This document shows positions 23,265 through 30,763 of a DNA stretch of 32,818 bases, one piece after another. The position numbers and the translations under genes are program-made. Source of the stretch: Granulicatella adiacens (GTDB lineage: Bacteria > Bacillota > Bacilli > Lactobacillales > Aerococcaceae); assembly GCA_018364485.1 (NCBI GenBank), contig JAGZLX010000011.1, forward strand, positions 1 to 32,818. Reading direction: 5' to 3'. Positions within the stretch are counted from its first letter, which is position 1, and each line of letters begins with the position of its first letter. The notes beneath the pieces were generated by a model, which saw only the letters and a program-made list of their open reading frames with translations, was not told the origin of the DNA and made no database searches.

Positions 23265-25921
23265 TGAAAATTGAAAGAATTTTAATACAAAACTTTAAAA
23301 ACATAAGAAGCACTTTAATCTTAAATTTTCAAAAAGATGTGACACTTTTTGTTGGACCTAATGGGTTTGGCAAAACAACAATTTTCGATGCGATTGAATT
23401 ATCATTAACTGGTGATATTAGAAGAGTATCAGAGGCAAATTATTCTGACGGAAGAAGTGCTTTTGAAGTGCCATATTTTCAAAATAACAGTGAAGAAGAT
23501 ACTATTATTCGAATTGAGTTGATAAATGAAGAGAAACAGAGTTTGGTGATTACTAGTTTTTATGATAAAGATCAAAATAACACTAGAAATAACACTCCAA
23601 AGCAGTCGTTGGTGAAATTTAAAAGATTCCTTGAATTGAATTCGGAGTATCCATTTGAAGATTTGCATAATTTTAAAAAATCAGATGCACTTGACGAGAG
23701 TGAAGTGCAGGAGCGTATCAGGTTATTTTTAGGATGTACATCTCAGGACTATATCTTAAAGAATACGTTTGATTTATTTAATTATGTTCAACAAGATGAA
23801 TCGGATTATTATCTAAGAAAGAAGGAAAAAGACAGAAAGGAATGTTTAAACTTCTTAATGAATATTGATTCTTACTTTGAAAAAAAGAAGAATTTAGAAG
23901 ACATAAAGAGATTATTTGCCGATGCAAAAAAGAAATTAATAAGTAAAAAAGAGAGTATAAAAGAATTTTCAATTGAAAGTCCAGTTAAATACAAGAAATT
24001 ACCTTTAAGAATAGATGGAGATTTTCTGTTTAATAATGAAGAAATTCCATTTCGAAATGAAGTGTTAGAAATTAACTTACAAAATTATCTTCAGGAAGTA
24101 GACGATTTTCATGACTTTTTGTTGGAATTTTCCCCAAAAGACTTTTTTTTAAAAAGACAAAGTTTAAGATTTGAAGCAGACATTTTACGAAACAAAGATT
24201 TTCTTAAATATATAGTGTTCGAAAATATTATTTGGGATAAGAAAGCGTTTGATGATATTAATAAGGTATATTCTTTATTTTCTGAAGAAAAAAATTATAT
24301 AGCATTCATTTTAAAAGAATATATTCCATTGATAAGGGTATTAGAAGATGAACAAAAAATGCTTAAGGACAGCGAAGAGTTGAAACAACTTTTATCTGTT
24401 GAATTTCAGCAAATTAACTTTGATTTAATTAAATTAAAAGTATTAGAGTTTTACAATTGGACCTTCGGGAAAGAGTGGCTCAAAAGGTTTGAATCTGTAT
24501 TTAATAATTTTAAAAGTAATTATTCTCAGTTGAGTCATAATCAACAAGAAATTAATACTATTATACAGTTGAGAAAGGAATTGGAGAAGCATAATCATAA
24601 TAAGGAATCTACGTGTATTTATTGTGGTTATAATTGGCAACAAAGGGAAAATTTAATATCTGCATATGATAGAATGACCGAAGTCATTACTAATAATCTA
24701 TCTATCTTCGAAAAGATAGTAAAAACAGAGTTAGACGAATTAACTGAGCTGAAAGAAAGTCTTTTTGAACAAATTAAAATAGAACAAAACAAAACGAAAT
24801 ATATTTCAAAGGAGTTGTTAGATGAAATTCGAAGCTGCGTTAATTATGATCTCCCAATAGAATTTGAAAAATTAATTGAAGAAAAAACTGATATACTTCC
24901 GCTCAATTTTAGCGAGGAGATTAATTGGACGGAATATTTAAGAATAAAGGAAACTTTAATTGAGTTAATGAGAAAACAATTCTTAATCCCCTATGAATAT
25001 TATAAAGATATTACTAGAATAGAAAAAAAGAAGGAAGAATTTAGAAAACTGAAGAAAGAATATTCAGTAATAAATGGACCATCAATTCAACAATATCAAT
25101 TATCAATTGAGTTATTCCCTCTAAGTCTTGAAGTAATTGAACAGAGATTGCAAGCTTTAATGAGTTTTTTAAACAAGTTAAAACTTAGGTTTGATTTTGA
25201 TGAGAAAAAAAGTGAAGATCGATTTAATTTATTTGAGAAGTATTTTAATTTTAATGAGGATTTATTTAATGCTTGTTCTACGCAAGATATTCGGCAAAAA
25301 CGTGAGTATATTATTTATCAGTACAAGCAAAACTGCTTAGGCTTAATGAAGAAAATCGAGGAGAGAATCAAGCTGCTTGATTCTTATTTACCCTATCTTG
25401 GGCAGAGAATAAATGAATTAAATGATAACATTAAATTTTATCAAGAGAATTTGATTCAACAACTCAAGCTACCATTTTATTTATACTCAGCAAAAATTCT
25501 ACAGAACTATCAGCAAGGTATGGGCGTTTTATTAACTACCCAAAATAATACCAATATTAGGTTGTTAGCAAATAGTGAAAGCAGCCAAGATATTATGTAC
25601 CAGCTCAGCTCTGGGCAAATTGCAGTTATTTCATTCGTGTTTACATTAGCGTTGAATACAACCTTTAAAATTTCGAAAGAATTCAAACTATTGGCTGTTG
25701 ATGACCCTATTCAAGATATGGATGCTATGAATGTATATGCTCTTATTGATTTGATGAGACATTCGTTTTCAGACTATCAAATAATTATGTCAACTCATAG
25801 TGATAGCAGTGCAATGTTTATTAAGTATAAATTTGATTTGTTCTCAGATGAATCTGATGAAAAAGTGGGAATAGAAAATATTAAGAGTATCTTGTTAGAC
25901 GATAGTGATTTGTTCGTATAA
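23264..25921 (+). CDS. Rad50/SMC-like ABC ATPase of the ABC-3C system
   Basis: An 885-residue ATPase. The N-terminal Walker A is GPNGFGKT at 31-38, a long charged coiled-coil region follows, and a single zinc-hook-like CIYC pair (C451, C454) lies at mid-protein. The C-terminal head has the signature-like QLSSGQIAVISF (780-791), Walker B LLAVDDPIQ with D813-D814 (the second acidic position is D, not E) and a switch histidine H845 (STHSD). This is the order expected for Rad50/RecN-type DNA-end sensors. Very AT-rich and lysine-rich, unlike guaA. As the sensor/motor it would act with the effector and middle component. Other overcoming-lysogenization-defect-type nucleases have a C-terminal TOPRIM, which is absent here. 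Confidence 0.88.
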   Translation: MKIERILIQNFKNIRSTLILNFQKDVTLFVGPNGFGKTTIFDAIELSLTGDIRRVSEANYSDGRSAFEVPYFQNNSEEDTIIRIELINEEKQSLVITSFYDKDQNNTRNNTPKQSLVKFKRFLELNSEYPFEDLHNFKKSDALDESEVQERIRLFLGCTSQDYILKNTFDLFNYVQQDESDYYLRKKEKDRKECLNFLMNIDSYFEKKKNLEDIKRLFADAKKKLISKKESIKEFSIESPVKYKKLPLRIDGDFLFNNEEIPFRNEVLEINLQNYLQEVDDFHDFLLEFSPKDFFLKRQSLRFEADILRNKDFLKYIVFENIIWDKKAFDDINKVYSLFSEEKNYIAFILKEYIPLIRVLEDEQKMLKDSEELKQLLSVEFQQINFDLIKLKVLEFYNWTFGKEWLKRFESVFNNFKSNYSQLSHNQQEINTIIQLRKELEKHNHNKESTCIYCGYNWQQRENLISAYDRMTEVITNNLSIFEKIVKTELDELTELKESLFEQIKIEQNKTKYISKELLDEIRSCVNYDLPIEFEKLIEEKTDILPLNFSEEINWTEYLRIKETLIELMRKQFLIPYEYYKDITRIEKKKEEFRKLKKEYSVINGPSIQQYQLSIELFPLSLEVIEQRLQALMSFLNKLKLRFDFDEKKSEDRFNLFEKYFNFNEDLFNACSTQDIRQKREYIIYQYKQNCLGLMKKIEERIKLLDSYLPYLGQRINELNDNIKFYQENLIQQLKLPFYLYSAKILQNYQQGMGVLLTTQNNTNIRLLANSESSQDIMYQLSSGQIAVISFVFTLALNTTFKISKEFKLLAVDDPIQDMDAMNVYALIDLMRHSFSDYQIIMSTHSDSSAMFIKYKFDLFSDESDEKVGIENIKSILLDDSDLFV

Positions 25922-25997
25922 ATTTATTGAGTAGTATAAAATTAGATTTTGTCGTAAATATGGGGTAGGTTATAGAAAATAAGAGGATATTAGCTCG

Positions 25998-26027
25998 TTG
26001 AACATAGATAGTTTTTTTGGGTATACT
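25998..26027 (+). promoter_or_regulatory. Promoter of the orphan small peptide gene
   Basis: TTGAAC, 18-bp spacer, TATACT, about 90 bp upstream of the 33-residue reading frame. The leader between them has no obvious strong fold. Confidence 0.6.
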
Positions 26028-26114
26028 TTAACTATCAATTTTTTGCATAAATTATCACACATAAGCTGAGAGTTTTGACCTTAAATAACTCCCTAGAAGT
26101 ACTTAGGATAAAAA

Positions 26115-26216
26115 ATGGGAAACAATAGCGCTTTAACAGGAATGTCAGGTATCGGACATATCGCACTTTCTATCGGCCTTGTCGGGACTATTGTTAAAAT
26201 CTTCCACTATGAATAA
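26115..26216 (+). CDS. Orphan 33-residue hydrophobic peptide
   Basis: Reads MGNNSALTGMSGIGHIALSI followed by GLVGTIVKIFHYE. A polar, Gly/Ser-rich start leads into a hydrophobic helix ending in charged and aromatic residues. AGGA is 6 bases from the ATG, an in-frame stop lies directly upstream, a good promoter is at 25998 and a terminator at 26238. Codon use is less AT-rich than the ABC-3C genes beside it. Candidates are a membrane-active toxin or bacteriocin-like peptide, or the remains of an older gene. No antisense RNA or immunity partner is seen. I do not recognise a family. Confidence 0.5.
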   Translation: MGNNSALTGMSGIGHIALSIGLVGTIVKIFHYE

Positions 26217-26237
26217 GCGAAATAAAGAATATACAAA

Positions 26238-26266
26238 AGTCAGTCGTGATTGCGGCTGGCTTTTTG
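26238..26266 (+). terminator. Terminator of the small peptide gene
   Basis: A 9-bp stem (26238-26246 with 26253-26261, two G-T pairs), six-base loop and a five-T tail, 21 bp after the peptide stop. Confidence 0.75.
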
Positions 26267-26358
26267 TTCTGGCAAAAAGGGAATATATACGACGAGAACA
26301 ATACAATTTAAATTTATAAAAATTAACCTGAAAATAAAGGTATGGATGTATAAGATAA

Positions 26359-26370
26359 ATAGATTTCTAT
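26359..26370. promoter_or_regulatory. Operator-like near-palindrome over the R-M -35 region
   Basis: ATAGATTTCTAT, a near-palindrome sharing half-sites with the perfect repeat at 26398-26410. It covers the -35 position of the promoter whose extended -10 is at 26384-26392. Candidate binding site for the XRE controller. Confidence 0.4.
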
Positions 26371-26383
26371 TTTATAAAAAGGA

Positions 26384-26392
26384 TGTTATAAT
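26384..26392 (+). promoter_or_regulatory. Extended -10 promoter of the R-M operon
   Basis: TGTTATAAT, a perfect TGn-extended -10, 45 bp upstream of the controller gene. Confidence 0.65.
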
Positions 26393-26397
26393 TTCGG

Positions 26398-26410
26398 ATA
26401 GAAAATCTAT
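26398..26410. promoter_or_regulatory. Operator-like inverted repeat at the R-M transcription start
   Basis: ATAGA-AAA-TCTAT, a perfect inverted repeat just after the expected start of transcription. Together with 26359-26370 it gives a two-site arrangement bracketing the promoter. Confidence 0.45.
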
Positions 26411-26436
26411 GCCAACGAATAGAAAAGAGGATAGTT

Positions 26437-26652
26437 ATGAAGTTTTCATATAATAGATTATGGAAGTTATTAATAGACAGAAATATGAACAAAGGGGATT
26501 TGCAAAAGTTGATAGGGACAGGACCGTCAACAATTTCTAGAATGGGGCGCAACGAACCTGTAAGATTAGAAATACTGGGAAGAATTTGTGAGAAGTTAAA
26601 TTGTAATATTGAGGATATTATTGAATGTGAGAGAGGACAGGAAGATGTATAG
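26437..26652 (+). CDS. XRE-type controller of the restriction-modification operon
   Basis: A 71-residue helix-turn-helix protein: WKLLIDRNMNKGDLQKLIG, then GPSTISRMGRNEPVRLEILG and the EKLNCNIEDIIE end typical of this XRE subgroup. The ATG has GAGGAT 4 bases upstream. The gene overlaps the methyltransferase start by 8 bp. Such proteins often precede cytosine methyltransferase genes and time their expression, as C proteins do. Autoregulation through the two dyads at 26359-26410 is inferred. Confidence 0.85.
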   Translation: MKFSYNRLWKLLIDRNMNKGDLQKLIGTGPSTISRMGRNEPVRLEILGRICEKLNCNIEDIIECERGQEDV

Positions 26653-27640
26653 ATCTATCGATTTGTTTGCAGGAATTGGAGGAATAAGATTAGGATTTGA
26701 ACAGGCTTTTGGAAATGATATAAAAACCGTGTTTGTTAGTGAATGGGATAAAAAAGCAGTAGAAACTTATAAAGCTAATTTCGATGATAAAATTGATATT
26801 GCTGGAGACATTACTGAAGTGAATGAAAATGATATTCCAGAGCACGATATTCTTCTTGCTGGCTTTCCGTGTCAAGCATTCTCTTTAGCGGGACATAAGA
26901 AGGGTTTTGAAGACGCAAGAGGCACATTGTTTTTCGATGTAGCGAGAATTATAAAAAGACACAATCCAAAAGTAGTATTTTGCGAGAATGTAAAGAATCT
27001 TGTCAACCATGATAGAGGACGAACTTTCAAAGTTATAAAAGAAATTTTAGAAGAATTAGGATATGTAGTGTTTTATAAAGTTTTGAATAGTAAAAATTTT
27101 GGAGTGCCACAAAATAGAGAAAGAATATATATTGTAGCGTTCCGGAAAGATATCGCGCCAAAAACTTTTGAGTTCCCAGAAAAGACTGACGATACAAAAG
27201 TAATCAAAGATATCGTGGATGAACATGAGGTTTCACCAAAATATTATTTGTCTACTGCATACTTAGAATCCTTGAAAAAACATAAAGAAAGACATGCTTC
27301 AAAAGGCAACGGATTTGGGTATGAAATTAGAAGTACTGATTCTGTGGCTGGAGCAATTGTATGTGGGGGTATGGGAAGAGAACGTAATTTAATCATTGAT
27401 AACCGTTTGACGAACTTCACCCCAGTTACTCATATTAAAGGAGAAATTAATAGAGAGTTTGTTAGGAAGATGACGCCTCGAGAATGGGCAAGGCTTCAAG
27501 GGTTTCCAAATGATTTTAAATTTGTTGTTGCAGATACTCATTTATACAAGCAGTTTGGAAATACGGTAACAGTTCCTGTTATACGTGCGATTGCAGAAAA
27601 AATAAAAAAATACTTAGTTAATAGTGGTTTAGAAAATTAA
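26645..27640 (+). CDS. C5-cytosine DNA methyltransferase (HpaII-type, predicted CCGG)
   Basis: A 331-residue DNA (cytosine-5) methyltransferase with all main motifs in order: I DLFAGIGGIRLGF (6-18), IV GFPCQAFSLAGH with catalytic C76, VI ENVKNLV, VIII QNRERIYIVAF, the target-recognition region around 225-285, IX KMTPREWARLQGFP and X KQFGNTVTVPV. It should protect the host from the endonuclease encoded next. The specificity is inferred from the HpaII-family partner, not from the recognition domain. The start is the ATG overlapping the controller stop, with a GAGAGGACAGGA site upstream. Confidence 0.94.
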   Translation: MYRSIDLFAGIGGIRLGFEQAFGNDIKTVFVSEWDKKAVETYKANFDDKIDIAGDITEVNENDIPEHDILLAGFPCQAFSLAGHKKGFEDARGTLFFDVARIIKRHNPKVVFCENVKNLVNHDRGRTFKVIKEILEELGYVVFYKVLNSKNFGVPQNRERIYIVAFRKDIAPKTFEFPEKTDDTKVIKDIVDEHEVSPKYYLSTAYLESLKKHKERHASKGNGFGYEIRSTDSVAGAIVCGGMGRERNLIIDNRLTNFTPVTHIKGEINREFVRKMTPREWARLQGFPNDFKFVVADTHLYKQFGNTVTVPVIRAIAEKIKKYLVNSGLEN

Positions 27641-27681
27641 ATATTTTTTACCCTCGTTCTGTTGAGAGTTAGGAGATAGTT

Positions 27682-28767
27682 ATGATTAAAGGAAATAAAG
27701 GGGAATGGTCAGAGATATATGTTCTACTAAGATTGTTAGCAGACGGAAAGATATATGCGGCTGATAGTGATTTAAATAAATTAGAAGATATTTATTTCCC
27801 AATTATTAAAATTATAAGAGAAGAAATTAAAGGTGAAGTTAAAGAATACCACACAGGTCAATTGATTAATATATTTGTTAATGGAGAAAAAAAGGTAGAA
27901 TTACCCGCTAGTGAGTTCGATTCAGAAGCTACAACTTTATTAGAGGAAATAAAAAGAAAAGTCTCTACAAGTGCATTTTCAGTAAATAGTACGGAAGAGT
28001 TTATGGGAAGAATATTATGTTATAAGTTAGCTGCCCCTGCTAGGGATAAAAGTGACATTACAATAAACATTGTGGATGTGCAGACAGGATATTGTCCAAC
28101 AGTAGGCTTTTCCATCAAGTCTGAATTAGGGTCAGCTCCAACATTATTAAACGCAGGACAGACAACAAATTTTATTTATAAAATTAAACACAATTATCCT
28201 AATTTATTAGAAGAAGCTAATGAAATATATAAAATGTCAGGCGGAAAAGCACATACTGATCTTAGAGGACGTATTACCAAAATTGTTGAAGAAGATGGAG
28301 AATTAGAATTTTATAAAATGAATAATCAATCTTTCGAAGATAATTTAGTATTGATTGATAGTAATATGGACAAAATTATAGCAAAGACGTTGTTATATTA
28401 TTATAAAGATGGTATTACCAATTGTGATGAAATGGTTGCAAAACTTGAATCGGAAAACCCTATGAATTATGGCAATGTGAATGCGTATAAATATAAATTC
28501 AAAAAGTTTTTAACGGCTGTAGCATTAGGGATGAAGCCTGCGACTATTTGGGATGGTATCGATGAGGCTTCTGGGGGATATATTATCGTTACAAAAGAAG
28601 GCGATGTCCTTGCTTATCACATATACAATAGAAGTAGTTTTGAAGATTACTTATTGAAGAATACTAAATATGAAACAGCATCTACGTCAAGACATGGTTT
28701 TGGAGAGTTGTTTTCAGAAAACGGCGAAGATTTTATTAAACTCAACTTGCAAGTGAGATTTAGATGA
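27682..28767 (+). CDS. HpaII-family restriction endonuclease
   Basis: A 361-residue protein. Its N terminus KGNKGEWSEIYVLLRLLADG, the YFPIIKIIREE segment, and later KSELGSAPTLLNAGQTTNF and the C-terminal DGIDEASGGYIIVTKEGDV are what I know of the HpaII type II endonuclease family (about 358 residues), which cuts CCGG. The adjacent C5-cytosine methyltransferase agrees. The catalytic motif is not obvious by eye. The start is the ATG with AGGAGA 6 bases upstream, 41 bp after the methyltransferase stop. It appears complete and AT-rich. The ordering controller, methyltransferase, endonuclease delays nuclease synthesis on entry to a new host. Confidence 0.88.
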   Translation: MIKGNKGEWSEIYVLLRLLADGKIYAADSDLNKLEDIYFPIIKIIREEIKGEVKEYHTGQLINIFVNGEKKVELPASEFDSEATTLLEEIKRKVSTSAFSVNSTEEFMGRILCYKLAAPARDKSDITINIVDVQTGYCPTVGFSIKSELGSAPTLLNAGQTTNFIYKIKHNYPNLLEEANEIYKMSGGKAHTDLRGRITKIVEEDGELEFYKMNNQSFEDNLVLIDSNMDKIIAKTLLYYYKDGITNCDEMVAKLESENPMNYGNVNAYKYKFKKFLTAVALGMKPATIWDGIDEASGGYIIVTKEGDVLAYHIYNRSSFEDYLLKNTKYETASTSRHGFGELFSENGEDFIKLNLQVRFR

Positions 28768-28788
28768 TTAAAATCATAAACTAACTTT

Positions 28789-28817
28789 TTGCCACGGTCT
28801 CCTTAATATTTTATACT
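28789..28817 (+). promoter_or_regulatory. Promoter of the acyl-CoA dehydrogenase-like gene
   Basis: TTGCCA, 17-bp spacer, TATACT. The -10 lies within the left arm of the inverted repeat at 28801-28839, so the promoter is probably repressible. Confidence 0.7.
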
Positions 28818-28839
28818 ATCGTTGTATAAGATATTAAGG
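28801..28839. promoter_or_regulatory. 39-bp operator-like inverted repeat
   Basis: Arms 28801-28816 and 28824-28839 match over 16 positions with one mismatch, seven-base centre. It overlaps the -10 (28812-28817), the expected start of transcription and the first bases of the AAGGAGG ribosome site. As transcription would start near 28824, only the DNA form can be complete, favouring a repressor operator over an RNA hairpin. Confidence 0.65.
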
Positions 28840-28848
28840 AGGCTTTTT

Positions 28849-29985
28849 ATGTTTTTATCGGAAGAGTTATTACAAGAAATTCATGAGCGTGCACCGCGTT
28901 ATGACAAAGAGAATGCGTGGCCTGCGGAAGACTATGCAGCGTTAAAAGAGGCGGGATACTTGAAAGCGTTCGTGCCAAAAGAGTACGGCGGATTCGGTCT
29001 GTCGCTGAAAGAGATTGCGCAAGAACAAACACGTCTTGCGATGGCGGCTCCAGGGACTGCGCTTGGGGTGAACATGCACCAAATTATTGTCGGCCTTGGC
29101 AAGCACATGGTTCGTTTTGGCAACAAGAAGGGGGAACAAATCCTTCGCGATGCTGCAGAAGGCAAGTTGTTGGCATTTGGGATTTCTGAACCTTCGAATG
29201 ACCGCGTGTTATTCGGTTCGATTTCTGAGGCTCGTCCAGAAGAGGGCGGCGCGTATCGTTTCTACGGCAAGAAAGTCTTCTTATCTATGGGAAAATATTG
29301 CGACAAGTTGGTTTCATTTGGGCAAGATAATACAGGTGAGTCACCATTATCAGTATTCGCGTATTTAACACCTGACCAAGAAACATTTATCGTAAAAGAC
29401 GACTGGGATACAATGGGCATGCGTGCGACGCAATCGAACAGCGTTGAGTTGAAAGGCATCTTCGCGGCAGAGGAGCAAATTTTAACGAAAGTGGCTCCTG
29501 GACCAAGCTTTGATCCAGTGGTATTCGGTATTTTCGCGTACTTCGAAATTTTACTAGCGGCAACGTACTTCGGTATCGGGAAACGTGCGCTAGAAATCGG
29601 AGTTGAAACGGTGAAAACTCGTCACTCTGTATCGAATGATGCGCCTTATGCCAACGATAAAAACATTCGCTGGAGAATTGCAGAAGCGGCGATTATGCTA
29701 GACGGTATCCAACCACAAATTAACGAGTTGAGTGATACGCTAGAAGCAAGCACGGAATACAGCTTCATCTGGTTGCCTCGTTTATCTTCTATTAAGAACC
29801 GTTCAGTAGAAGTATCGAAGAAAGCCGTGGAAGAAATTGTTCGTGCTAGCGGCGGAAGTTCATACTTCAACCGTACAGAATTATCTCGCTTATACCGCGA
29901 CGTATTGGCTGGCTTGTTCCAACCAAGTGACCAAGAGTCGTTACATGATGCGTGGGCGAATATTCTCTTAGGACCAATTCAATAA
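28849..29985 (+). CDS. Acyl-CoA dehydrogenase family flavoprotein
   Basis: A 378-residue protein of the acyl-CoA dehydrogenase/DszC-like superfamily. N-terminal helical domain with AGYLKAFVPKEYGGFGLSL, the central beta domain with FGISEPSND, WDTMGMRATQSNSVEL, and a C-terminal helical domain with RASGGSSYFNRTELSRLYRDV, which has the typical FAD-contact arginine region. Fatty acid beta-oxidation is rare in Lactobacillales, so it may act on another substrate, perhaps as a flavin-dependent monooxygenase-like enzyme. The start is the ATG with AAGGAGG 6 bases upstream. Single gene with its own operator and terminator. It marks the right edge of the defence island and has host-like composition. Confidence 0.87.
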   Translation: MFLSEELLQEIHERAPRYDKENAWPAEDYAALKEAGYLKAFVPKEYGGFGLSLKEIAQEQTRLAMAAPGTALGVNMHQIIVGLGKHMVRFGNKKGEQILRDAAEGKLLAFGISEPSNDRVLFGSISEARPEEGGAYRFYGKKVFLSMGKYCDKLVSFGQDNTGESPLSVFAYLTPDQETFIVKDDWDTMGMRATQSNSVELKGIFAAEEQILTKVAPGPSFDPVVFGIFAYFEILLAATYFGIGKRALEIGVETVKTRHSVSNDAPYANDKNIRWRIAEAAIMLDGIQPQINELSDTLEASTEYSFIWLPRLSSIKNRSVEVSKKAVEEIVRASGGSSYFNRTELSRLYRDVLAGLFQPSDQESLHDAWANILLGPIQ

Positions 29986-29993
29986 TTTCATTT

Positions 29994-30037
29994 ATATAGT
30001 AGAAAAGCTCGCTTGCGTAGTGCAGGCGAGCTTATTT
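29994..30037. terminator. Terminator, copy 1 of a 44-bp direct repeat
   Basis: Inner stem AAGCTCGC with GCGAGCTT, bidirectional (T-runs on both sides), between the convergent acyl-CoA dehydrogenase-like gene and tetR. The 44 bp are identical to 31647-31690, which lies 1653 bp away. Confidence 0.9.
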
Positions 30038-30059
30038 GTCGAAAGAAATAGCGAAAGGA

Positions 30060-30599
30060 TTAACGAATTAATTGCATATAATACTCAACAACCACTTCTG
30101 GAGGAAGAGACATTCCGTTACTCGACCACCATTTGACAGTTTCCGCAAAACTCGTCACATAATGATTAGTGACGAACGCCTTAGGGATGGATTTATTTGC
30201 GCTGTTAGAAAAATCAGCAAAAAGAATGGTTAAGTGTTGCTTAAAGTATCTTAAAAAGAGTTCACTGTTTTCATCAATCAGAAATGCGCTAATCTTATTT
30301 TTTTGCTCTCGTAGATGCCATAATAGATGAGAGAGTTTACTGGATAATGCGCTGTTTCGATCCTTTAAAGTGCATGAATCGTCAGTGTGAAGACTTTCGA
30401 AGATATGGTCAAAAATCTCTTCGCAAATAGCGTTTAATAATTCGTCTTTTGTCTCGAAGTGTGCGTAAAAAGTGCTCCGTCCAACATTAGCGGTATCGAT
30501 AATGTCTTGCACAGTAATTTTACTGTAACGCTTCTTTTCTAAAAGAAGACTAAAAGCTTCAAAAATAGCTTTTCGTGATTTTTGTTGTCGTCGATCCAT
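30060..30599 (-). CDS. TetR/AcrR-family regulator
   Basis: A 179-residue repressor. N-terminal helix-turn-helix ITVQDIIDTANVGRSTFYAHFETKDELL at about 28-55; the C-terminal ligand/dimer domain carries the SELFLRYFKQHL and FVTNHYVTSFAETVKWWSSNG pattern of the TetR_C family often annotated DhaS/YkwD-like. It is divergent from the EamA transporter gene with overlapping promoters, so it most likely represses that gene and itself. GGAGGATTCTTCCTATG gives a ribosome site 10 bases from the ATG. The ligand is unknown. Confidence 0.93.
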   Translation of the reverse strand: MDRRQQKSRKAIFEAFSLLLEKKRYSKITVQDIIDTANVGRSTFYAHFETKDELLNAICEEIFDHIFESLHTDDSCTLKDRNSALSSKLSHLLWHLREQKNKISAFLIDENSELFLRYFKQHLTILFADFSNSANKSIPKAFVTNHYVTSFAETVKWWSSNGMSLPPEVVVEYYMQLIR

Positions 30600-30664
30600 A
30601 GGAAGAATCCTCCGTACAATTTATTAAAAATGTTCGTTATCTTACAGAAATACTAAAATGACTG

Positions 30665-30694
30665 TTGTTTTGAAAAATTATAATTCTATATAAT
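30665..30694 (+). promoter_or_regulatory. Promoter of the EamA transporter gene
   Basis: TTGTTT, 18-bp spacer, TATAAT. It overlaps the tetR promoter on the other strand, so one bound repressor could silence both. A half-site TGTTCGnTA occurs at 30631 and 30707 on either side. Confidence 0.6.
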
Positions 30695-30704
30695 TACGAT
30701 ACAA
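30677..30704 (-). promoter_or_regulatory. tetR promoter
   Basis: Minus-strand TTGTAT, 16-bp spacer, TATAAT, lying face to face with the EamA promoter. Confidence 0.5.
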
Positions 30705-30763
30705 AGTGTTCGATAGTGTACAAAATATACAGTATTTATTATTAGATTTCAAGGGGTGAGTAT

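Noticed and set aside
25922..25997. Terminator for the ABC-3C operon
   Set aside because: No convincing hairpin with T-run follows the ATPase stop before the next promoter, so I list none.
20900..28790. Integrase gene or att repeat for the guaA-adjacent island
   Set aside because: Read for tyrosine recombinase motifs and for a second guaA end sequence; neither found. Only short weak matches (for example near 25867) appear.
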